A DNA stretch of 9,609 nucleotides from Gammaproteobacteria bacterium. GTDB taxonomy: Bacteria > Pseudomonadota > Gammaproteobacteria > Steroidobacterales > Steroidobacteraceae. The notes under the pieces were generated by a model. That model was not told the DNA's origin. It did not search any database and worked only from the letters and a program-made list of their open reading frames with translations. The DNA is taken from contig JAQGOD010000308.1 of NCBI GenBank assembly GCA_028293775.1, forward strand, positions 1 through 9,609, given 5' to 3'. Below, in pieces: positions 1 through 6,440 of this stretch (position 1 is the stretch's first letter; each line of letters starts with the position of its first letter). A program made the translations under genes and the position numbers.

Positions 1-57
1 TGGCATGCGCGGAAAACAACGCGAAGTTGACGCCGCGGCTGCTTAAGGTCGCTCCCA

Positions 58-74
58 AGGGTCGTGGCGACCCT
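58..74 (-). terminator. Possible hairpin terminator downstream of glgP
   Basis: A perfect 7-bp stem (AGGGTCG at 58-64 pairing with CGACCCT at 68-74) closes a 3-nt loop, 31 bp past the glgP stop codon. It has no T-tract in either direction, so it is not a classical intrinsic terminator. It could act as a 3'-end stabiliser or could lie inside the end of an unseen neighbouring gene. The rest of positions 1-104 shows nothing I can call. Confidence 0.25.
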
Positions 75-104
75 GCGTGAATCGCCTTCAATTCGATGGC
101 ACCT

Positions 105-2594
105 TCAAATCACCGGTTTCACGGACCAAATGCCATCCGCGTACTCGCGAATACTGCGGTCGCTCGAGAAATAGCCCATGTTCAAGCAGTTGATCGCCGC
201 CTTGCGGCTCCACTTATCTTCCTGGGAGTACAGCGCATCCACTTCTTCCTGGGCTTTTGCATAGGCGGCGTAGTCAGCAAGCACGAGGTAAGGCTCGTCA
301 TCGCTCAGCAGGCGATCAAGGACGGGCTTCGCATCGTCCGGGCTGCCCGATGAGAAAAATCCGGAGGCGATAAGATCCAATGTGTCCTTTAGCTCCTTGT
401 TCGCCTCAACCTCGAGGCTGGGTCGATAACCTGCGGCGCGCCGCGCCGCGACCTCATCGGCCGTCAACCCGAAAATAAACATGTTTTCCGCGCCAACGCG
501 ATCGCGAATTTCAATGTTGGCACCGTCGAGCGTGCCGATCGTCAGCGCTCCGTTGAGCGACAGCTTCATGTTGCCGGTCCCCGACGCCTCCATCCCCGCG
601 GTGGAGATCTGCTGGGACAAATCCGCAGCGGGCATGATTTTTTGCGCCAGCGAAACATCGTAATCCGGCAGGAACGCCACGCGCAGCTTGTCGCGCACTG
701 CCGTATCCGCATCGATGGTACGCGCCACGTTGTTGATGAGCTTGATGATGGCCTTGGCCATCACATATCCCGGCGCGGCCTTGCCTGCAAAAATCACCGC
801 TCGAGGCACAGTATCGGCATGCGGTTCATCGCGGATTTTTCGGTAGCGCGTTACCACATACAACAAATTGAGCAGTTGGCGTTTATATTCGTGGATTCGC
901 TTCACTTGCACATCGAACAAGCAATCAATGCTGATCGCCACGCCGGTGCGCCGCATCACCTCGTCGGCAAGCCGCTGCTTGTTGGCGTGCTTGATGGCGC
1001 GGAATTGCCGGCGGAAGTGCGCATCGTCAGCGGCGCCGGCCATGCGCCCGAGTTCTTCGAGATCATTTTCCCAGGACCGGCCTAAATTCTGCGTCAATAA
1101 AGCCGACAAGCCGGGATTTGATTGCTTGAGCCAGCGGCGCACTGCAATTCCGTTGGTAACATTGACGAAGCGCTCGGGATACATCTCGGCGAACCCGCGA
1201 AACACGTTCCTGCGCATGAGATCGGAATGAAGTTGCGCGACGCCGTTGACTTTGTGGCAACCGACAATGGCAAGGTGCGCCATTCGAACGCGTCTATCGC
1301 TGCCCTCATCGATGATGGACATCTCGCGCAAACGCTGTTGATCGGCGGGATACGCCGACTCCACTGCACGCAGAAACTCGCGATTGATCACGTAGATGAT
1401 TTCCAAATGCCGCGGCAGCAGGTGCGCGAACATCGCCACCGGCCATGTTTCGAGGGCCTCGGGCAGGAGGGTGTGGTTGGTGTATGAGAAAACGGCGTTG
1501 GTGATCGGCCAGCTCTCCTCCCAACTCAAGCCCTGTTCATCGACCAGGAGGCGCATCAGCTCCGCGATCGCCACGGCGGGATGCGTGTCGTTCAGCTGAA
1601 TTGCGACGGACTGAGGCAGCGAAGCGAGCGACCGGCCTTCGCTCAAGTGCGTCAGCAGAATATCCTGCAGGCTGGCGCTTACGAAAAAATATTGCTGTTT
1701 GAGGCGCAGCTCCTTGCCTTGCGGCGTCGAGTCGTCCGGGTACAACACCCGCGACAGATTCTTCGCCTCTACCTGGTCTTGCACGGCAGCGGCATAGTTG
1801 CCTGCATTGAAAGAGTCGATTCGAAATGGCGTGATGGCACGCCCGGACCATAATCTCAAGTGATTGACTGTCGGTCCGCCGTTGCCGGGAGTCAGCTGAT
1901 CAAAGCCGATGGCGTACATGTCATTCGTGCCCACCCAGCGGTGCGCATCGCTCAGCTGCGAGTCCTGAGAGTCCTGCGCGGCCTCGCTGCGGCCGCCAAA
2001 TCGCACCGTATAACGTACGCTGCCGCGCGGTGCTTCCCACACATTGCGAAGACGCAGCCAGCTGCTGGCGACTTCGCGCTGCCCGCCGTCAGGGCCGATG
2101 ACCTGCGTGAAAATGCCGTAGTCGTAGCGTATGCCGTAGCCGACGGCTGGGTAATGCAAGGTTGCCAACGAGTCGAGATAGCACGCCGCCAAACGGCCTA
2201 AGCCTCCATTGCCCAAGCCGGGGTCCACCTCTTGCGCCGCGATATCTTCCAGCTCGAAACCCATGCCGCGCAGGACGGTGCGTGCTTCGGGCACCAGATC
2301 CCCATCCAAGCTGGACAATGCATTGATCAGGGAACGGCCGGGAAGATACTCAACCGAAAAGTAACATACTCGCTTGACATGGGCGTTCGACACCCGCCGT
2401 TGGGTTGCGAGCCACCGCAAGGTAAGTTCTTCACGCACTGCAAGCGACAGGGAATCATAAATATCCCGCGGCGTTGCCGAGTCCAGATTTTTGCCGAGCG
2501 TTCTTGTGAGCCGGTCCAAAAGCGCCGCGTGCAACGTGCCAGGTTGCAAGGCAGTGTTTCGGCGAGTCGCGAATTGGGTATCAATTGAGTCCAT
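105..2594 (-). CDS. glgP: Glycogen/alpha-glucan phosphorylase
   Basis: This PLP-dependent glycosyltransferase of family GT35 releases glucose-1-phosphate from the non-reducing ends of cytoplasmic glycogen or maltodextrin, using phosphate. The length of 829 residues is usual for bacterial GlgP/MalP. Family landmarks appear in order: DPGLGNGGLGRLAACYLDS at about 124-142, QLNDTHP with the catalytic histidine H338 (His377 in rabbit enzyme), VKRIHEYKRQ at 564-573, and the PLP block EASGTGNMK with the cofactor lysine K677, followed by LNGALTIGTLDGANIEI. One oddity is NGIAVRRWL at 481-489, where nearly all relatives have TP in place of AV. The ATG at 2594 is preferred because the conserved N-terminal region begins about 25 residues later and no other good start is nearby. 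It diverges from the polyphosphate-type glucokinase, fitting glycogen mobilisation. GlgP rather than MalP is inferred; the two are hard to separate by eye. Confidence 0.97.
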   Translation of the reverse strand: MDSIDTQFATRRNTALQPGTLHAALLDRLTRTLGKNLDSATPRDIYDSLSLAVREELTLRWLATQRRVSNAHVKRVCYFSVEYLPGRSLINALSSLDGDLVPEARTVLRGMGFELEDIAAQEVDPGLGNGGLGRLAACYLDSLATLHYPAVGYGIRYDYGIFTQVIGPDGGQREVASSWLRLRNVWEAPRGSVRYTVRFGGRSEAAQDSQDSQLSDAHRWVGTNDMYAIGFDQLTPGNGGPTVNHLRLWSGRAITPFRIDSFNAGNYAAAVQDQVEAKNLSRVLYPDDSTPQGKELRLKQQYFFVSASLQDILLTHLSEGRSLASLPQSVAIQLNDTHPAVAIAELMRLLVDEQGLSWEESWPITNAVFSYTNHTLLPEALETWPVAMFAHLLPRHLEIIYVINREFLRAVESAYPADQQRLREMSIIDEGSDRRVRMAHLAIVGCHKVNGVAQLHSDLMRRNVFRGFAEMYPERFVNVTNGIAVRRWLKQSNPGLSALLTQNLGRSWENDLEELGRMAGAADDAHFRRQFRAIKHANKQRLADEVMRRTGVAISIDCLFDVQVKRIHEYKRQLLNLLYVVTRYRKIRDEPHADTVPRAVIFAGKAAPGYVMAKAIIKLINNVARTIDADTAVRDKLRVAFLPDYDVSLAQKIMPAADLSQQISTAGMEASGTGNMKLSLNGALTIGTLDGANIEIRDRVGAENMFIFGLTADEVAARRAAGYRPSLEVEANKELKDTLDLIASGFFSSGSPDDAKPVLDRLLSDDEPYLVLADYAAYAKAQEEVDALYSQEDKWSRKAAINCLNMGYFSSDRSIREYADGIWSVKPVI

Positions 2595-2595
2595 A

Positions 2596-2630
2596 TTAAG
2601 GGTTATTATAGGGTCGTTACCCCACCTTAA
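2596..2630. promoter_or_regulatory. Divergent promoter region between glgP and the glucokinase
   Basis: On the minus strand a perfect TATAAT lies at 2610-2605, with only a poor -35 about 17 bp upstream. It ends 10 nt before the glgP ATG, so a start site at the usual distance would give a leader of only a few bases. On the plus strand the same AT-rich core reads TATTAT at 2604-2609 (5 of 6 matches to a -10 box), again with a weak -35 near 2581. The core sits between inverted arms TTAAGG (2596-2601) and CCTTAA (2625-2630), which might be a regulator site. Only the -10 match is strong; the rest is inference. Confidence 0.45.
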
Positions 2631-2661
2631 GCAGGGCTATCATCACAATGCGGCGGCCGAT

Positions 2662-3417
2662 TTGACAACTTCCTCTTTGGCGGTCGGCGTGGATGTCGGC
2701 GGCTCGTCCATTAAATGCGCACTGATCGATCTGAACAGCGGCGCATTTGCAGGGGAACGCTACAGCACGCCGACGCCGGCACAAGACTCTACCGATGCCC
2801 TGCTTGCCGCACTGGCATCCGTGGTCGCGAATATCCCCGGCGAGCATGCCGTGGGCCTCGCATTTCCGAGTGTCATACGTAATGGTGTGGTGCGTACGGC
2901 GGCCAATCTGAACAAGGCGTGGATCGGCCAACCCCTGGCGGATCTTGCGGCAAAACGTCTGCAGCGTCCCGTGATCGCCGTCAACGATGCGGACGCGGCA
3001 GGCCTTGCGGAGTTGCGATACGGGGCGGCAGGCCATGTCCCCGGCACCGTCCTGGTACTGACCCTGGGAACCGGCATCGGCAGCGCGCTATTCGTGGACG
3101 GGCAGCTCGTGCCCAATACCGAGTTTGGGCATCTTCAAGTGAAGGGCCGCGAGGCGGAGAAGCGCGCCTCGGGACGCGCAAAAGTCGAAGGCGGTTTGAG
3201 CTGGGATCTCTGGGCGACGGAGCTGAATTTGGTGATCAACGAACTGCATGGCCTTCTTTGGCCGGACCTCATCGTGTTATGCGGCGGCATCACCGAGGCA
3301 CCCGACAAGTTCATGGACAAATTGCACTGCGAGGCGCGGTTATGTGTCGGAGCGTTGCGCGCGGAAGCGGGTATCGTTGGCGCGGCATTGGCCACGATCG
3401 GCTCCGCCAAAGGCTAG
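2662..3417 (+). CDS. ppgK: Polyphosphate-type glucokinase (ROK family)
   Basis: The product phosphorylates glucose to glucose-6-phosphate; close relatives use polyphosphate, often together with ATP. Counting from the TTG at 2662 the protein has 251 residues, normal for the family. It shows the phosphate-binding motif VGVDVGGSSIK at 8-18, NDADAAGLAE at 108-117 with D109 as likely catalytic base, the second phosphate loop LTLGTGIGSA at 133-142, and NTEFGHL at 152-158. The CxCGxxGC zinc motif of ordinary ROK sugar kinases and repressors is absent, and the long resemblance I recall to the Mycobacterium enzyme supports the PPGK subgroup. The start is uncertain. The ATG at 2648 is out of frame and stops after five codons, and extension to the ATG at 2491 would run 104 bp into glgP. 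TTG at 2662 or 2677 is therefore most likely, without a good ribosome site. The gene diverges from glgP, so it may recycle glucose from glycogen breakdown. Polyphosphate use is inferred. Confidence 0.88.
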   Translation: MTTSSLAVGVDVGGSSIKCALIDLNSGAFAGERYSTPTPAQDSTDALLAALASVVANIPGEHAVGLAFPSVIRNGVVRTAANLNKAWIGQPLADLAAKRLQRPVIAVNDADAAGLAELRYGAAGHVPGTVLVLTLGTGIGSALFVDGQLVPNTEFGHLQVKGREAEKRASGRAKVEGGLSWDLWATELNLVINELHGLLWPDLIVLCGGITEAPDKFMDKLHCEARLCVGALRAEAGIVGAALATIGSAKG

Positions 3418-3449
3418 TCAAGGCTCTGGCGGCGGGTGCGGCATGACTC

Positions 3450-3893
3450 ATGCTTGGCGCGTGTGCAACCGCCCCGATGCGATCGGCGGCGCCGACTGCA
3501 AACAAGCCCTCCGCCGCGCAATTAATGATCGACTCGGCGCAGTCCATGATCGGTCAGCCGTATCGGTTCGGCGGCGCTGCACCCGGGGGATTCGATTGCA
3601 GCGGGCTGGTCGCGTACGCCGCCGCACGCGCCGCTATTCCCATGCCGCGAACGGCGACGGAACAGCAGCGAATGGGCATTGCGGTTGATCGTGCGCAGGT
3701 GCGGGCAGGTGATCTCATTTTCATGCATCTGGCGCATAAAGAATTGCACGTTGCCATCGCGCTCGACGCTGAACGCTTCGTGCATGCGCCCTCCAGAGGC
3801 GGTCACGTGCGCGTTGATTCGCTCTCGGGCTCCCCTTACGCCCAAGGCTTCATCGGCGCAAGGCGCGTAGTATCATCGCGCGACCCCACTTAA
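3450..3893 (+). CDS. NlpC/P60 family cell-wall cysteine hydrolase, probable lipoprotein remnant
   Basis: NlpC/P60 enzymes are papain-like peptidases that usually cut peptide stems of peptidoglycan in the periplasm. The 147-residue product is essentially one catalytic domain: YRFGG then DCSGLV with nucleophile C50, GDLIFM at 88-92, catalytic histidine H100 in LHVAI, and H112 in FVHAPSRGG as likely third residue. The N-terminus MLGAC reads as a lipobox with lipidated cysteine C5 but has no hydrophobic segment before it. Immediately upstream, in the same frame, an LVKALAAGAA-like hydrophobic stretch is separated from it by a TGA at 3444-3446. As written, the protein would therefore lack an export signal. 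ATG at 3450 is the first in-frame start after that stop, with no strong ribosome site; ATG at 3477 is an alternative. It follows the glucokinase by 32 bp and its stop codon overlaps the ribosome site of the next gene, suggesting one transcript. Confidence 0.85.
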   Translation: MLGACATAPMRSAAPTANKPSAAQLMIDSAQSMIGQPYRFGGAAPGGFDCSGLVAYAAARAAIPMPRTATEQQRMGIAVDRAQVRAGDLIFMHLAHKELHVAIALDAERFVHAPSRGGHVRVDSLSGSPYAQGFIGARRVVSSRDPT

Positions 3894-3903
3894 GGATGTC
3901 TCC

Positions 3904-4512
3904 ATGAAACTCTATTATTTCGCCGGTGCCTGCTCACTCTCGCCGCACATCGCACTGCTCGAGGCCGGCCTGCCCTTCACCTTGGTAAAGGTGGATCGGA
4001 AAACAAAGAAAACGGAGAGCGGCGCGGATTATTTGGCGATTAACTCAAAGGGCGCGGTCCCGGCATTGCAGTTCGACGACGGCCGCGTGCTTACCGAAGG
4101 CCCCGCGATTATTCAATACATCGCCGATCAAAAGCCCGAGTCCGGATTGGCGCCGCGATTCGGGACGTTTGAGCGCTACCAGCTGATGGAAATGCTGAAC
4201 TTCATTACCTCCGAAATTCACAAATCATTCGCGCCGCTTTTCGATCCGGCCAGCTCCGCTGAGACAAAGGCAACCGCGGTCGCTCATTTGGCAGAAAAGT
4301 TCGACTGGCTATCGGGATACTTGGGCAACAAGACTTTTTTGCTGGGGAATACTTTCACGGTGGCGGACGGCTATCTATTTACTGTACTGAACTGGGCTGG
4401 CTACGTAAAAATCGATCTGAGCAAATGGCCGGTGCTGGCGGAATTCAAAGCTCGCATCGCGCAAAGGCCGAAGGTTCAAGAGGCAATGAAGGCCGAGGGA
4501 TTGAACAAATAG
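3904..4512 (+). CDS. gstA: Glutathione S-transferase, beta class
   Basis: This cytoplasmic enzyme joins glutathione to electrophiles or exchanges disulfides. The 202-residue length equals the Escherichia coli GstA type, and the sequence follows it end to end. C10 in AGACSL and H106 in SEIHKSF sit at the positions of the key Cys10 and His106 of that enzyme. The cis-proline motif AVPAL (P53), the glutathione-binding TEGPAI at 64-69 and the N-capping motif FTVAD at 151-155 in the helical domain are all present. The ATG at 3904 is preceded by an AAGGA ribosome site at about 3893-3897 that starts within the stop codon of the NlpC/P60 gene, so the two are probably co-transcribed. The gene ends 3 bp before the convergent ABC exporter gene. 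The class is secure; the physiological substrate cannot be read from the sequence, and the symbol marks resemblance only. Confidence 0.95.
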   Translation: MKLYYFAGACSLSPHIALLEAGLPFTLVKVDRKTKKTESGADYLAINSKGAVPALQFDDGRVLTEGPAIIQYIADQKPESGLAPRFGTFERYQLMEMLNFITSEIHKSFAPLFDPASSAETKATAVAHLAEKFDWLSGYLGNKTFLLGNTFTVADGYLFTVLNWAGYVKIDLSKWPVLAEFKARIAQRPKVQEAMKAEGLNK

Positions 4513-4515
4513 GCG

Positions 4516-6315
4516 TTAGCGCGCCGCGGCTTCCGGCGATTCAGCGGAGGCTGCGGCAAACTGCAGCGCTGCAAGGCGGGCATACAGCGGGCTGTGCACC
4601 AACAACTCGGCATGCGTGCCGACCGCGATCTTGTGGCCGTAGTCCATCACCACGATTCGATCGGCTTTCAGAACGGTCGCGAGCCGATGCGCAATAATAA
4701 TGGTGGTGCGGCCCTGCATGAGCTTGACGAGCGCCTGCTGCACCAGCCGTTCGGATTCAGCATCCAAGGAACTGGTCGCCTCGTCCAATAAGAGTATGGG
4801 CGGATCCTTGAGAATGGCCCTGGCCAAAGCAATGCGCTGACGTTGACCCCCGGACAGCCGCGTGCCGCGCTCACCTAAGAAGGTGTCGTAGCCTTGCGGC
4901 AATTTGCGCAGGAATTCGTCGGCCGCGGCCGCCACGGCTGCGGCCTCGATCTCCTCGTCGGTAGCGGTGGGACGTCCGTAGCGGATGTTCTCCCGGGCGC
5001 TGGCGCCAAACAACACGGTATCTTGCGGGACTAAACCAATCTGCGAACGGATATCTTCCGGCCGCAAATCCGCCAGGCGCCTATCGTCGATCAGTACCCG
5101 TCCCGAATCCGGATCGTAAAAGCGCAGCAACAGCTGAAAGGTCGTGCTCTTGCCCGCGCCCGACGGGCCGACGAAGGCGATCGTTTCGCCCGGCGCTACC
5201 TCGAGACTGAAATTGTCCAGAGCCGCATGTTGCGGCCGTGATGGGTAGTGGAAGGTGACGTTGTCGAATCGAATGCTGCCTTGAACGCGGGCCGGCATGT
5301 CCAGCGGGTGCTCGGGCGCGCGAATGACCGGACTCGCGTGCAGAAGCTCGCTCAAGCGTTCCATGGCCCCGGCTGCGCGCTGCACCTCGCCCCACATTTC
5401 CGAAAGCGCAGCGGCTGAAGTGCCGACAAAGGCCGCATACACTAAAAACTGCGCCAGCTGCCCCCCGGTCATCGTCCCGGCGACGACTTGACGCGCGCCG
5501 AGCCAAAGGACAAATGTAATGCCGCCAAACACCAACATCACGCCGATGGCCGTGAGCGCGGCGCGCACCTTGGTGCGCCGTACTGCGGTCAGAAAACTGT
5601 CCTCCACGGCTTTTCGATAGCGCTCGCTCTGCAGCTCCTCCATGGTGAAGGCCTGCACGGTTTGAATGGCATTCAAAGTTTCGTCGGCCAATCCACTGGT
5701 ATCGGCAATGCGATCTTGCGAAGCGCGGGACAAGCCGCGTACCCGCCTTCCCGTGATGATGAGCGGCGCGATGACCACCGGAATCAATATCAGGATCACG
5801 CCCATCAGCTTCGCGCTGGTGAATCCCATCAGGACGATGGCGCCGATCAAGCTCAACGTCGATCTCAGAACGATGGACAGATTGACGCCCGAGATCGCCT
5901 GCACCAATGTGGTGTCCGCCGTGAGCCGCGACAGCACTTCGCCGACGCGGGTCGTTTCATAGAACATCGGGTCCATGCGCACGACGCGTCGATAAATAGC
6001 GTTGCGCAAATCCGCCACTACCCGCTCACCCACCCACGTGACTAGATAAAAGCGCAAAGCCGCGAACGCCCCGAAAACCACGGCCGCCGCGAGAAATGCC
6101 AGGAACCATCGATTGATGGTGCTGGAATCCCTTCCGGCTATGCCGTGATCGATGAGCTGGCGCAGCGCCAGCGGCAGAGCCAGTTGGGCCGCCGCCGCAA
6201 CAAGGAGCGCGAACGAAGCGGCCGTCATCATGCCCCAGTAGGGCCGCAAAAAGGGCAGCAACGCCAACAAAGGGTGCAGCGACTTGGCGGGCAGTCGTTC
6301 CGGGGGCGTGCTCAT
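4516..6315 (-). CDS. Half-size ABC exporter with fused membrane and ATPase domains (MsbA-related)
   Basis: This inner-membrane type IV exporter works as a homodimer, using ATP to expel lipids, drugs or other hydrophobic cargo. The 599 residues fit one six-helix domain plus one ATPase domain. Hydrophobic segments lie near residues 28-50, 72-95, 145-165, 170-188, 255-275 and 285-303. The ATPase domain shows A-loop Y357 (FHYPSRP), Walker A GPSGAGKST at 383-391, Q-loop Q431, signature LSGGQ at 487-491, Walker B ILLLDE at 507-512 and switch histidine H543. All catalytic residues are intact. The segment ADLRNAIYRRVVRMDPMFYE through VGEVLSRLTADTTLVQ, and ASQDRIADTSGLADETLNAIQTVQAF, recall the proteobacterial MsbA-related permease/ATPase subfamily rather than lipid A flippase MsbA itself. 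It starts at the ATG at 6315, diverges from the TonB-dependent receptor and ends tail to tail with the glutathione transferase. The cargo is unknown. Confidence 0.94.
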   Translation of the reverse strand: MSTPPERLPAKSLHPLLALLPFLRPYWGMMTAASFALLVAAAAQLALPLALRQLIDHGIAGRDSSTINRWFLAFLAAAVVFGAFAALRFYLVTWVGERVVADLRNAIYRRVVRMDPMFYETTRVGEVLSRLTADTTLVQAISGVNLSIVLRSTLSLIGAIVLMGFTSAKLMGVILILIPVVIAPLIITGRRVRGLSRASQDRIADTSGLADETLNAIQTVQAFTMEELQSERYRKAVEDSFLTAVRRTKVRAALTAIGVMLVFGGITFVLWLGARQVVAGTMTGGQLAQFLVYAAFVGTSAAALSEMWGEVQRAAGAMERLSELLHASPVIRAPEHPLDMPARVQGSIRFDNVTFHYPSRPQHAALDNFSLEVAPGETIAFVGPSGAGKSTTFQLLLRFYDPDSGRVLIDDRRLADLRPEDIRSQIGLVPQDTVLFGASARENIRYGRPTATDEEIEAAAVAAAADEFLRKLPQGYDTFLGERGTRLSGGQRQRIALARAILKDPPILLLDEATSSLDAESERLVQQALVKLMQGRTTIIIAHRLATVLKADRIVVMDYGHKIAVGTHAELLVHSPLYARLAALQFAAASAESPEAAAR

Positions 6316-6339
6316 GAGCCCATGATCCCATAACCGCCG

Positions 6340-6368
6340 ATTACACGCTTAAGGAGGCGTAGGTTCAG
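6340..6368 (-). promoter_or_regulatory. Possible promoter of the ABC exporter gene
   Basis: On the minus strand a -10-like TGTAAT (6345-6340, 5 of 6 consensus bases) lies 17 bp downstream of a weak -35-like CTGAAC (6368-6363). Initiation at the usual distance would fall near 6333 and leave a leader of about 17 nt before the ATG at 6315. The spacing is good but the -35 is poor, so this is only a candidate. Confidence 0.35.
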
Positions 6369-6390
6369 ACTGGCCTTCTAACTGCTAAGC

Positions 6391-6410
6391 CGATATGTTG
6401 CAATGTATCG
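6391..6410. promoter_or_regulatory. Near-palindromic candidate operator upstream of the TonB-dependent receptor
   Basis: The 20-bp element has the form CGATA-TG-TTGCAA-TG-TATCG. Eight of ten symmetric base pairs match, with a perfect TTGCAA centre and perfect 5-bp outer arms. It lies 30 bp before the receptor start codon and about 75 bp from the exporter start codon, in the only long gap between these divergent genes. That is where a dimeric repressor or activator would control the receptor. The binding protein cannot be named and no regulator gene is in the window. Confidence 0.5.
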
Positions 6411-6440
6411 GGATTTGGCGCTCGCCAAGGGGATGCAAGC

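Noticed and set aside
3..80. Possible end of an upstream plus-strand gene (26 codons ending in TGA at 78-80)
   Set aside because: The frame has acceptable composition but is too short to recognise, and other frames are open for part of the stretch. There is nothing firm to support a call.
2491..2661. N-terminal extension of the glucokinase to the ATG at 2491
   Set aside because: It would run 104 bp antisense into the 5' end of glgP, and the added residues do not resemble the family. The conserved phosphate-binding motif begins only just after the TTG at 2662.
3443..3545. Alternative plus-strand start ATG at 3443 (MTHAWRV...) as the hydrolase N-terminus
   Set aside because: It is in a different frame from the catalytic domain and cannot encode the DCSGLV region without a frameshift.
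6391..6410. Fur box reading of the palindrome before the receptor
   Set aside because: The sequence lacks the GATAAT-type repeats and the spacing expected of a Fur site.
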